Source of the DNA: Polaribacter pectinis
GTDB lineage: Bacteria; Bacteroidota; Bacteroidia; Flavobacteriales; Flavobacteriaceae
Assembly: GCF_014352875.1 (NCBI RefSeq)
Contig: NZ_CP060695.1
Location: 217,501-281,500, forward strand
DNA length: 64,000 nt
Direction: 5' to 3'
In this document: piece after piece, positions 56,172 through 64,000 of the stretch
How positions within the stretch are numbered: position 1 is the stretch's first letter
Layout: each line of letters opens with the position of its first letter
Notes under the pieces: generated by a model
Databases searched by the model: none
What the model was told of the DNA's origin: nothing
Seen by the model: the letters and a program-made list of their open reading frames with translations, nothing else
Program-made: the position numbers and the translations under genes

Positions 56172-57839
56172 TTATCTACTTGGATTTCTAACTTTTCTTT
56201 TCTTATAAGTCATTGGGCCAACTTTGTCAGTAACACATCTAAAACCTATATAGTTTGTAGCCATGTATTCTGGTAAATATCTTCTTTGTGCAGGATCAAG
56301 CCAGTATTCTCTATCAGACCAAGAACCACCTTTGTAAACTCTAGTTCTATCGCTAATAAGAGTTGTTCTCTTTTTAGAATCGTTCACTAAAACTTCATTA
56401 CCATTAGAGTCAGTTTCTCTAGTTGGTCTTTTTGGTGAATTATACATACTAGGTCTAGAACCAAATTGTTCTTCATCATCTTCATAAAAACGAGAAGAAT
56501 TTAAGTCTCCATCACCAATATCTGAATTATCAGAAACAGTAAAGTTTCTTCTTAAAGTTGTATCATCTTTAGTAATTGGTATGTATTTTACAGAACCTGG
56601 TATTTGTTTTGGTACAATTTTACCATTAGGTAATGTATCATATTCAACTTCAGATCCTTCAGAAGTACCTCCAGCAATAACAACTTTACCATCTTCATTA
56701 ATCATTTTTTTAGTAAAAATGTTACCTCTAAAATAATTGAAGTCGTTAGCTTCATTGTCTATAATTGGTCTGTAAACATCTGCAACCCATTCTGCCACGT
56801 TTCCAGACATGTCATACAATCCAAAACCATTTGGTGGGTATGCTTTAACTCTAATAGGAATATCAGAACCGTCTGAGCTCCATCCAGATAAACCACTGTA
56901 TTCACCTTGGCCTTGTTTAAAGTTTGCTAATTGATCTCCTCTAAATCTTTTGTTTTTCTCTCTAGAATACTTACCATCCCAAGCATATTTTTTTCTACCT
57001 CTAATGTTGTTGTATTCTCTATTTTCAATATTTGCTTTTGCAGCAAATTCCCATTCAGCTTCTGTTGGTAACCTAAATTTCTGACTTAAAATACCATCTG
57101 CTTGTGTAATTTTTCTTCCTTGGAATTCTCCTCTATTAACTTTTGAGCCTCTTGTTCTAACTCCACGCTTATAGATTGTTGTATCTCCATCAAATAATTT
57201 ATCTGAATCTGCTAAAAATACATCTGTATCAAAAAAGTTTCTAATAGAATCATTTTTAAAAATGTTTTCTAAATAGCCTTTATCAATTAAAGTTTTTAAG
57301 TTTACAGCATCAGTTCTCCATTTACAATATTGGTTCGCTTGTAACCAACTAACACCAACAACTGGGTAATCTGCATATGCAGGATGACGTAAATAGTTAT
57401 CAGATAAAATATCTGTATTCCCTAAACTTTTTCTCCAAACCAAAGTGTCTGGTAAAACAGAACTATACACATGCTTGTATTTTTCTTCAGATGGAGGAAA
57501 AACTTGTTTCATGTACTGGATATATAGAAAATATTCAGAGTTTGTAACTTCTGTTTCATCCATAAAAAATGAACGAATATGCATTTTCTTTGGCGTTGTG
57601 TTCCAATCGAACATAACATCATCTTGCACTTGTCCCATTGTAAAAGAACCTCCTTCAACAGCAACCATACCAAGAGGTGGTTTTTGTCCTTCAAAAGAAT
57701 TGCCTCTAATAAAGTTACCATTATTTGGGTCGTTAAAAGCTAAACCTGTTAATTTAGATTTACCAGAAGTAGATCTGTTACAGTTAGCTAAAAGCATTGT
57801 TGTTAATACAACTAAAGATATTTTTAATATATTTCTCAT
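56172..57839 (-). CDS. gldJ: Gliding motility lipoprotein GldJ
   Basis: Outer-membrane-associated lipoprotein required in flavobacteria for gliding and for type IX secretion. The 555-aa protein has a signal peptide with lipobox LLANC (Cys20). A formylglycine-generating-enzyme-like (SUMF1) domain follows: VEGGSFTMGQVQDD, DETEVTNSEYFLYI, PVVGVSWLQANQYCKW, RLPTEAEWEFAAKA, GLYDMSGNVAEWVADVY and the C-terminal VYKGGSWSDREYWLDPAQRR...IGFRCV. An insert of about 90 residues interrupts the domain before the end. It is divergent from porU, as is common in this group. Confidence 0.96.
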   Translation of the reverse strand: MRNILKISLVVLTTMLLANCNRSTSGKSKLTGLAFNDPNNGNFIRGNSFEGQKPPLGMVAVEGGSFTMGQVQDDVMFDWNTTPKKMHIRSFFMDETEVTNSEYFLYIQYMKQVFPPSEEKYKHVYSSVLPDTLVWRKSLGNTDILSDNYLRHPAYADYPVVGVSWLQANQYCKWRTDAVNLKTLIDKGYLENIFKNDSIRNFFDTDVFLADSDKLFDGDTTIYKRGVRTRGSKVNRGEFQGRKITQADGILSQKFRLPTEAEWEFAAKANIENREYNNIRGRKKYAWDGKYSREKNKRFRGDQLANFKQGQGEYSGLSGWSSDGSDIPIRVKAYPPNGFGLYDMSGNVAEWVADVYRPIIDNEANDFNYFRGNIFTKKMINEDGKVVIAGGTSEGSEVEYDTLPNGKIVPKQIPGSVKYIPITKDDTTLRRNFTVSDNSDIGDGDLNSSRFYEDDEEQFGSRPSMYNSPKRPTRETDSNGNEVLVNDSKKRTTLISDRTRVYKGGSWSDREYWLDPAQRRYLPEYMATNYIGFRCVTDKVGPMTYKKRKVRNPSR

Positions 57840-57960
57840 TTCCTAATTGAAAATTGTTAGGGTTTTTGTTATAGCGATGCAATTTACAATAATTATACAT
57901 TCAAACAAGTAAATTATAAATTTTAACGCTCCTTTTTTTAGTTCACAAATAATTAAACGA

Positions 57961-57992
57961 TTGCTTTTTAAATTTAGTATAATTTATCTTTA
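57961..57992 (+). promoter_or_regulatory. Promoter of porU-porV
   Basis: TTG, 21 bases, TATCTTTA (7/8 to TAnnTTTG). Transcription would start near 57999, giving a leader of about 40 bases to the ATG at 58040. The gldJ promoter in the same 200-base gap was not clear to me. Confidence 0.55.
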
Positions 57993-58039
57993 TAAGTATT
58001 AAAATATCTATAAATATTTTGCGTTATTTGAATACGATT

Positions 58040-61000
58040 ATGAAAAGACATATTTTATTACTTTTTTTTAGCTTTTTTGTACAGATAATTTATTCACAAG
58101 TTAGCAATTCTGTGCTTTCTTCTGGAGATTGGTATAAGTTTTCTGTTGATACAACTGGTGTTTTTAAAATAGATAAAAACTTGTTGCAACAAATAGGTGT
58201 TTCTACTAATGGTTTAAATCCTAAAAAAATTCATATCTATGGTAATGGTGGTAATTTATTGCCTACTTTAAATTCTGATTTCAGATATGATGATTTACAA
58301 GAAAATGCCATATATATTGAAGGAGAAGATGATGGAAGTTTTGATAATTCTGATTTTATTCTCTTTTATGCAAAAGGACCACATGATTGGGACGTTGATG
58401 TAGCAAATGAAACAGCAAGACACAGACAAAATATTTATTCGGATGAGGCTTATTACTTTATAACAGTTAACAATAATGATGGAAAGAGAATTCAGCAAAA
58501 AGCTCCAATAACTACAAGTGCAAATACCCAAATTACCAATTTTGATGATTTTACTTTTTACGAAAAAGAAGAAAAGAATATCCTAGAAGCTGGTACACAA
58601 TGGTTTTTTAATAATGATTTAAATATTGAAAACACACAAAATTTTAAAATTCCTTTTCCTAATTCAGTCCCTAATGAAAACCTTAAAATTAGAGTAAGAG
58701 GCGTTTCTACTTCTGTTGCTTCATCTACATTAAATGTAACAGCAAATAATATTGATGTTTTTACCCTTACATTTACTCCAGTAAATCCAATTTCATTAAC
58801 AAAAGCAACAACTTCAGAAAGATTGGGCAGTTTTTTAAACTCTTCTAATGTTGTAGATGTTTCTATAACATATAATAATAATGGCAATCCATCTGCAAAT
58901 GCATTTTTAGACTTTATAGAAATTATAGGTAAAAAGCAATTACTTGCAGATAGTAAACAGTTTTCTTTTAGAAGTTTTAATCAAGCAAATTCTTCAGGAA
59001 TAGTAGATTTTCAAATACAAAATGCTAATAATATTTTTCAGGTTTGGGATGTTACAAATTCAATAAACCCAGAAAATATTTCAAATGAAAACACAACTTC
59101 TGGTTTTAGTTTTAAAGATAATGCGGGTAGTTTAAAAGAATACATTGTTTTAAATGAGAATGATTTTTATATTCCAAAAACAATTCAAAATGCTAAAGTT
59201 GTCAATCAAAATTTACATGGTTTAAAAGACATCAATTATATTGTAATTACAGATTCAGAATTATCTGGTCAAGCACAAAGATTGGCAGATTACCATCAAA
59301 ATAATTCTAATTTAACTACAAAGGTTGTGCAACTAGATGAGATTTATAATGAGTTCTCTTCAGGTTCTAAAGATATTACTGGAATTAGAGATTTTCTAAA
59401 ACATGTGTATGTAACCAATTCATCAACAGAAAAAAAACTAAAGTATGTGTGTTTTTTTGGTGATGCTTCTTTCGATTATAAAGATAGAGTTTCAGGAAAT
59501 AATAATGTTGTTCCTGTAAAATTATCAGAAAGCAGTTTTAATTTGGCAAGCTCTTATGTTACAGACGACTTTTTTGTAATGTTAGATGATAATGAAGGCA
59601 ATATGCTTTCTTCACATACAATAGATGTTGCATCTAGTAGAATTCCAGTTTCTACAATTACTCAAGCACAAGATGTGGTAGATAAAATTCTTTCTTATTA
59701 TAGTAAGCAATCTATAGGCGATTGGCGTAATACAATTACTTTATTAGCAGATGATATAGATGAACCTGGTGAAGAAGTTCTTGAGCAAGGTGTAGAATCT
59801 ATTGCAGATGAAATTAAGGCAAACAAACCTATCTTTAATATCAATAAAATTTATTCTGATGCTTATGTACAGCAAAACTCTTCTGGAGGAGAACGTTACC
59901 CAGAAGTAAATAAAGCAATTACAAATGCCATAGAAAAAGGAACTTTAGTTTTCGATTATTTTGGTCATGGAGGAGAAGATGGTTTCGCTTCCGAAAAGAT
60001 TTTAGATAAACCACAAGTACAAGGTTTTAATAACCCAAATACACTACCTCTTTTAATTACAGTAACTTGCGACTTTTCTAGATTCGACAACCCAAATAGA
60101 ACTACTGCAGGAGAACTCACTTTATGGAATAAATCTGGTGGAGCAGCAAGTATGATTACCACTACAAGAGAAGTTTTTATTTTTACAGGTCAACGTTTTA
60201 ATGAAGACTTAATACGAGTTTTATTAGAATTTAATGATGAAGATTTAACCATTTCAGAATCATTAGTAAAAGCAAAAAATCAGTTTTCTAGTACACAAAA
60301 ATTCTTTATTTATTCTTTTGGAGACCCAGCAATGAAATTGGCAATTCCAGAACCAAATGTTCGTATCACAAAAATGAATGATGTAGATATTACACAATCT
60401 TTAGATACTTTAAAAGCACTTTCTAAAGTTCGTTTCGAAGGTGTAGTTGTAGATAATTCTGATGCAGTTTTAACTGATTTTAATGGCTCTTTATCTACCA
60501 CAGTTTTCGATAAATCTTTAAATAAGACAACTTTAGATAATGATGGTTTTGGAATTAAAATGACTTTCGATACACAAGATAGTAAATTGTTTAGAGGTAA
60601 ATCTACCATAGAAAAGGGTACTTTTAAATTCGATTTTATTGTGCCAAAAGATATTAAAATAGCTTACGGAAAAGGAAAATTGAGTTTTTACGCAGAAAAT
60701 GGAGAAACAGATAAAGCAGGATATAATTTTGATGTTGTAGTTGGAGGTATTGATGAAAACGCACCAGATGATACTTTGGGACCAGAAATAAAACTATTTA
60801 TGAATGATGAATCTTTTATAGATGGTGGTAATACAAACGCCTCTCCTAATTTAATAGCTGTTTTATCAGACGCAAGCGGAATAAATACATCTATTACAGC
60901 TGTAGATCATGATATTGTAGGTATTTTAGATGGAGATACTACAAACCCAATAATTTTAAATGATTTTTATCAAACAGAATTAAACGATTTTACCAACGGA

Positions 61001-61435
61001 AAGGTAAATTACAGATTAAGAGATTTAGAAGTTGGGCCACATGTATTAAAAATAAAAGCTTGGGACACGTACAATAATTCATCCGAAGCAACGTTAAACT
61101 TCGTGGTTGTAAGCGATGCTATATTAAATTTAGAAAACGTTTTAAATTATCCAAATCCTTTTGTAAATTACACAGAATTTTGGTTCAACCATAACAAACC
61201 TAATGAACCATTAGAAGTTCAAGTACAAATTTTTACTGTTTCTGGTAAATTGGTAAAAACAATCAACCAAAATATACAAACAACTGGTAATTTAGCTAGA
61301 AGTATTACATGGAATGGACTGGACGATTTTGGAAATAAAATAGGAAAAGGAGTCTATATATATAAGTTAAAAGTAAAATCAACAATTAGCAATTTAGTAT
61401 CAGAGAAGTACGAAAAATTAGTAATACTTCAATAA
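58040..61435 (+). CDS. porU: Type IX secretion system sortase PorU
   Basis: Cell-surface, gingipain-related cysteine protease that cleaves the C-terminal signal of secreted cargo and attaches it to lipopolysaccharide. From the ATG at 58040 the protein has 1131 aa with a signal peptide (MKRHILLLFFSFFVQIIYSQ). An in-frame TTG at 58019 is unlikely. The C25 peptidase domain contains FDYFGHGGEDGF (His643) and TVTCDFSRFDNP (Cys677), the catalytic pair. The C-terminal ~95 residues (LNYPNPF... to KLVILQ) look like a type IX sorting-type domain. porV follows after 39 bases. Confidence 0.95.
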   Translation: MKRHILLLFFSFFVQIIYSQVSNSVLSSGDWYKFSVDTTGVFKIDKNLLQQIGVSTNGLNPKKIHIYGNGGNLLPTLNSDFRYDDLQENAIYIEGEDDGSFDNSDFILFYAKGPHDWDVDVANETARHRQNIYSDEAYYFITVNNNDGKRIQQKAPITTSANTQITNFDDFTFYEKEEKNILEAGTQWFFNNDLNIENTQNFKIPFPNSVPNENLKIRVRGVSTSVASSTLNVTANNIDVFTLTFTPVNPISLTKATTSERLGSFLNSSNVVDVSITYNNNGNPSANAFLDFIEIIGKKQLLADSKQFSFRSFNQANSSGIVDFQIQNANNIFQVWDVTNSINPENISNENTTSGFSFKDNAGSLKEYIVLNENDFYIPKTIQNAKVVNQNLHGLKDINYIVITDSELSGQAQRLADYHQNNSNLTTKVVQLDEIYNEFSSGSKDITGIRDFLKHVYVTNSSTEKKLKYVCFFGDASFDYKDRVSGNNNVVPVKLSESSFNLASSYVTDDFFVMLDDNEGNMLSSHTIDVASSRIPVSTITQAQDVVDKILSYYSKQSIGDWRNTITLLADDIDEPGEEVLEQGVESIADEIKANKPIFNINKIYSDAYVQQNSSGGERYPEVNKAITNAIEKGTLVFDYFGHGGEDGFASEKILDKPQVQGFNNPNTLPLLITVTCDFSRFDNPNRTTAGELTLWNKSGGAASMITTTREVFIFTGQRFNEDLIRVLLEFNDEDLTISESLVKAKNQFSSTQKFFIYSFGDPAMKLAIPEPNVRITKMNDVDITQSLDTLKALSKVRFEGVVVDNSDAVLTDFNGSLSTTVFDKSLNKTTLDNDGFGIKMTFDTQDSKLFRGKSTIEKGTFKFDFIVPKDIKIAYGKGKLSFYAENGETDKAGYNFDVVVGGIDENAPDDTLGPEIKLFMNDESFIDGGNTNASPNLIAVLSDASGINTSITAVDHDIVGILDGDTTNPIILNDFYQTELNDFTNGKVNYRLRDLEVGPHVLKIKAWDTYNNSSEATLNFVVVSDAILNLENVLNYPNPFVNYTEFWFNHNKPNEPLEVQVQIFTVSGKLVKTINQNIQTTGNLARSITWNGLDDFGNKIGKGVYIYKLKVKSTISNLVSEKYEKLVILQ

Positions 61436-61474
61436 AAGTTACATATTTGCAATATAAATTAAGAAGATTAAAGA

Positions 61475-62611
61475 ATGAAAAAAGCAGGAATTTATATTTT
61501 AATTTGCATTTTCGGAATAGCAAAAATTAACGCACAAACAGAAATTGATACAAGAGAAGTTGGCGGAATAACAACAGCAATGCCGTTTCTTTTAATTATT
61601 CCAGATGCAAGAGCAGGTGGAATGGGAGATATTGGTGTGGCAACTTCTGCAGATGCTTTTTCACTGTTTCATAATCCATCTAAAATGGCATTTAGTAACA
61701 GACAAGTAAAAGCTGGTATTACATATTCTCCATGGTTACGTAATTTAACAGATGATATTTTTACAGGAAGTTTAGCGTACATGAACCGTTTTAGCGAAAA
61801 TGCAGCTTGGGGAGCAGATTTAAAATATTTTTCTTTAGGACAAATAGACTTAACAGATAGCCAAGGAAATTCTAACGGAACAATTAACCCAAATGAATTG
61901 GCATTAACAGGTTCTTATGCATTAAAATTAAGTGAAACTTTTTCTATGGGAGTTTCTTTAAAATATTTGCGTTCTAATTTAACACTTACAGGAGTTCAGG
62001 GAAATTTACAACCAATAAACTCTTTTGCTGTGGATGTTTCTGGATATTACCAATCTTTAGAGGAAAACTACGGAAACTTTAACGGACGTTACAGGTTAGG
62101 TTTTAATATTGCTAATATTGGGCCAAAAGTATCTTACGTTCCAGGAACTGACCAAGACGATTTCATTCCAACAAACTTAAAATTAGGTGGTGGTTTCGAT
62201 TTTATTTTAGACGATTATAACATCATTTCTACTAATATTGAATTCACAAAACTATTAGTTCCAAGTCCACAACCAGATGGTTCAGACCAAGATAAAGGTT
62301 GGATTGAAGGAATTTTTAGTTCTTTTGGAGATGCTCCAGGAGGTTCTAGTGAAGAAATTAAAGAATTTACATATGCCTTAGGGGCAGAATACCTTTATAA
62401 TAATGCTTTTGCTTTAAGAGCAGGTTATTTTCATGAAAGTGAAACAAAAGGAAATAGACAATTTTTTACTTTAGGTGGAGGGTTTAAAACCAATGCATTA
62501 AATATTGATTTATCCTATTTAATCAATTCTTCAGATGTAAATAATCCCTTAGAAAACTCACTTCGTTTTTCTTTATCTTTTGATTTAGGAGAAGTTTTCG
62601 AAGATTATTAA
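61475..62611 (+). CDS. porV: Type IX secretion outer-membrane protein PorV
   Basis: Outer-membrane beta-barrel of the FadL-like type that shuttles cargo from the secretion channel to PorU. The 378-aa protein has a signal peptide (MKKAGIYILICIFGIAKINAQ), then TAMPFLLIIPDARAGGMGDIGVATSADAFS-type PorV start, many amphipathic strands and a C-terminal LRFSLSFDLG. It lies directly downstream of porU and is followed by a terminator. Confidence 0.95.
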   Translation: MKKAGIYILICIFGIAKINAQTEIDTREVGGITTAMPFLLIIPDARAGGMGDIGVATSADAFSLFHNPSKMAFSNRQVKAGITYSPWLRNLTDDIFTGSLAYMNRFSENAAWGADLKYFSLGQIDLTDSQGNSNGTINPNELALTGSYALKLSETFSMGVSLKYLRSNLTLTGVQGNLQPINSFAVDVSGYYQSLEENYGNFNGRYRLGFNIANIGPKVSYVPGTDQDDFIPTNLKLGGGFDFILDDYNIISTNIEFTKLLVPSPQPDGSDQDKGWIEGIFSSFGDAPGGSSEEIKEFTYALGAEYLYNNAFALRAGYFHESETKGNRQFFTLGGGFKTNALNIDLSYLINSSDVNNPLENSLRFSLSFDLGEVFEDY

Positions 62612-62647
62612 AAGTCGATAAAATTTAGTAAGTTTATAAAATATTTA

Positions 62648-62672
62648 AAAGCAGTCATTAAAAGACTGCTTT
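62648..62672 (+). terminator. Intrinsic terminator after porV
   Basis: Perfect 9-bp inverted repeat AAAGCAGTC / GACTGCTTT with a 7-nt loop and a T-run, 37 bases after the porV stop. Confidence 0.9.
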
Positions 62673-62692
62673 TTTTGACTAAAATAGTTTGT

Positions 62693-63175
62693 ATGAAAAA
62701 AATAGAAGTTTCAGCATCAGCAGAAATTTATAAAGATGTTTCAGAACTTTCATCAGAAGATAAAATGCTGATGGAAAAAGCAATAGAAATAAGAAAAACG
62801 GCATATGCACCTTACTCTAAATTTAATGTTGGTGCAGCATTGTTGTTAGAGAATAACGAAGTTGTTTTAGGAAACAACCAAGAAAGTGCAGCATATCCTT
62901 CAGGAATGTGTGCAGAAAGAGTCGCTATTTGGAAAGCGGGTTCTAGTTTTCCAGGAATTAAAATTAAAAAACTAGCAATTTCTGCAAGTTCATCTATTAC
63001 AAAAGTAGACAAACCTGTTGGGCCTTGTGGAGCTTGTAGACAAACGTTATCAGAATACGAAATAAATCAGAAACAACCTTTCCCCGTAATTTTTATGGGA
63101 GAAGTTGGTGAAATAGTTAAAACAGAATCGTTACTTTCTTTGTTACCTTTTTCTTTTGATAGCTCATATCTATAA
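62693..63175 (+). CDS. cdd: Cytidine deaminase
   Basis: Zinc enzyme of pyrimidine salvage that converts cytidine to uridine. From the ATG at 62693 it has 160 aa (homotetrameric type). KTAYAPYSKFNVGAALL, the CAERVAIWKA motif (Cys and catalytic Glu) and GPCGACRQTLSE (two Cys) supply the zinc ligands. A TTG at 62675, just after the terminator, is a less likely start. The stop overlaps the ATG of the next gene by one base. Confidence 0.94.
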   Translation: MKKIEVSASAEIYKDVSELSSEDKMLMEKAIEIRKTAYAPYSKFNVGAALLLENNEVVLGNNQESAAYPSGMCAERVAIWKAGSSFPGIKIKKLAISASSSITKVDKPVGPCGACRQTLSEYEINQKQPFPVIFMGEVGEIVKTESLLSLLPFSFDSSYL

Positions 63176-63558
63176 TGAAACCAGATATTTCTTCACGTAA
63201 AGACATTAAATTTATCATAACAAAGTTTTACGATTTGTTATTGGTTGATGAAAAAATGATTCCATTTTTCGAAGACATTGTTTCACAAAATCATTTAGAA
63301 GAACATTTAGAAGTTATTTCAGATTTTTGGAATGATATTTTATTTGACACAGCAACCTACAAGAACAATACCATGCAAAAACATTTAGATAAAAATGCTT
63401 TTGTAAAGTTCCAAAAAGAACATTTCACCATTTGGACATCGTATTTATTTGAAACAATTGATGCTAATTTCGATGGTGAAATTTCCCACAATATGAAGAA
63501 TAGGGCAAGATCTATTGGGACAGTTATGCAATTAAAAATGGGACTTTACAAAGACTAA
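63175..63558 (+). CDS. Group III truncated haemoglobin
   Basis: Small haem protein of 127 aa, probably for handling oxygen, peroxide or nitric oxide. It has the short 2-on-2 globin pattern: IKFIITKFYDLLLVD with Tyr19 at the likely B10 position, PFFEDIV, EVISDFWNDILF and the proximal His83 in FQKEHFTIWTSYL. The C-terminal helix contains MKNRARSIGTVMQLK. Starts at the last base of the cdd stop (TAATG), so the two are translationally coupled. Confidence 0.88.
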   Translation: MKPDISSRKDIKFIITKFYDLLLVDEKMIPFFEDIVSQNHLEEHLEVISDFWNDILFDTATYKNNTMQKHLDKNAFVKFQKEHFTIWTSYLFETIDANFDGEISHNMKNRARSIGTVMQLKMGLYKD

Positions 63559-63652
63559 TTCTGTTTTTGTTTTTTTGAACTTCGTTTTTAAGTAAAACAG
63601 CATTCAACATTAAAGTCAAAAAACAGTACTTTTAAAAAAAGCAATATTTATA

Positions 63653-64000
63653 ATGATTTCATCAAAAATAACAGGTACTGGTACTTATATTCCATCAATT
63701 CAAAAAGAAAATGCTGCATTTGCTAATGAACATTTTTTAAATGAAGATGGTTCTACCTTCTCATCAGAGAATGAAATTATTATAGATAAGTTTAAAACCA
63801 TTACTGGTATAGAAGAAAGACGTTATTCAAAACCAGAATATACTACTTCAGACCTGGCATTTTTTGCTTCACAAAAAGCAATAGAAGATGCAAAAGTAAA
63901 TCCAGAAGAATTAGATTATATCATATTAGCTCACAATTTTGGAGACGTAAAACAAGGAGCTATCCAAAGTGACATTCTTCCAAGTTTAGCAACAAGGGTT
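63653..64000 (+). CDS. 3-oxoacyl-ACP synthase III (FabH-family), 5' part only
   Basis: Read by me from the plus strand: an ATG at 63653 opens a frame to the window end (116 codons) beginning MISSKITGTGTYIPS and containing ITGIEERRYS, TSDLAFFASQKAIEDA and DYIILAHNFGD, the N-terminal signature of FabH-like ketoacyl synthases. The catalytic Cys-His-Asn residues lie beyond the window. A gene of this type may start fatty-acid synthesis or belong to a lipid/polyketide pathway. The gap from the globin gene is 94 bases. Confidence 0.87.
   Translation, partial: MISSKITGTGTYIPSIQKENAAFANEHFLNEDGSTFSSENEIIIDKFKTITGIEERRYSKPEYTTSDLAFFASQKAIEDAKVNPEELDYIILAHNFGDVKQGAIQSDILPSLATRV

Noticed and set aside
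63561..63600. CTGTTTT / AAAACAG inverted repeat after the truncated haemoglobin gene
   Set aside because: Only 7-bp arms with a long loop and no T-run on the exit side; too weak to call a terminator.
1..64000. CRISPR array, prophage, transposase, restriction or toxin-antitoxin genes
   Set aside because: I looked for regular short repeats with spacers and for typical protein motifs and found none in this window.

Overview
The window looks like part of a low-GC (roughly 30%) chromosome from a marine-type member of the Flavobacteriaceae (Bacteroidota), for example the Polaribacter/Tenacibaculum group. The evidence is a GldJ gliding lipoprotein, the type IX secretion proteins PorU and PorV, Bacteroidota-type promoters (TTG, 17-21 nt, TAnnTTTG), weak Shine-Dalgarno sequences and very tight gene packing. 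The genus is inference. No gap between genes exceeds 300 bases; the longest are about 588-821 and 9624-9890, and their contents are listed.

Region 1 (1-9.7 kb, minus strand): the N-terminal part of a topoisomerase IB gene, then a nitrogen-assimilation block. An outer-membrane porin, a PII protein and an ammonium transporter form one transcription unit with a clear promoter. Behind a terminator lies gltB-gltD (glutamate synthase), whose upstream region carries a perfect 9-bp inverted repeat.

Region 2 (9.9-20.2 kb): housekeeping genes. These are a TruA-like pseudouridine synthase, an acyl-CoA dehydrogenase, anmK, a Glu/Leu/Phe/Val dehydrogenase followed by a NhaD Na+/H+ antiporter, an ExbB-ExbD-TonB energy-transduction set, a TagD-like cytidylyltransferase, folC and tRNA-Val(TAC). 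Two inverted copies of a ~95-bp non-coding repeat lie here, downstream of truA and downstream of exbD.

Region 3 (20.2-53.9 kb): a ~33-kb, almost gapless plus-strand surface-polysaccharide locus of the Wzx/Wzy type. Precursor genes come first: WlbA/WlbB-like 2,3-diacetamido-uronate enzymes, a TviB/TviC-like pair, UDP-glucose dehydrogenase, WecB/WecC, two cytidylyltransferases, and NeuB/NeuC/NeuA-type nonulosonic-acid genes. Then come a transferase of unknown specificity, the flippase, an acyltransferase, several glycosyltransferases and the polymerase. A 704-aa double-domain oxidoreductase and a heparinase II/III-fold protein follow. The end of the locus is a PglC/D/E/F-like set, which makes and loads a 2,4-diacetamido-2,4,6-trideoxyhexose onto lipid, then the Wza-like exporter, a Wzc-like tyrosine kinase with a GY-repeat tail, and on the opposite strand the matching PHP-type tyrosine phosphatase. 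Three sugar dehydrogenases plus a nonulosonic acid point to a strongly acidic polymer.

Region 4 (54-64 kb): a GlcNAc-kinase-like protein, murF, gldJ, porU, porV, cytidine deaminase, a truncated haemoglobin and the start of a FabH-like ketoacyl synthase. PorU and PorV belong to the type IX secretion attachment complex; GldJ serves gliding and secretion.

I found no transposase, prophage, CRISPR array or toxin/defence system. The less-explained items are the dispersed repeat, the unassigned transferase in the nonulosonate block, the pathway ambiguity of that block, the heparinase-fold protein without a visible signal peptide, and the hexanucleotide repeat in the kinase tail.
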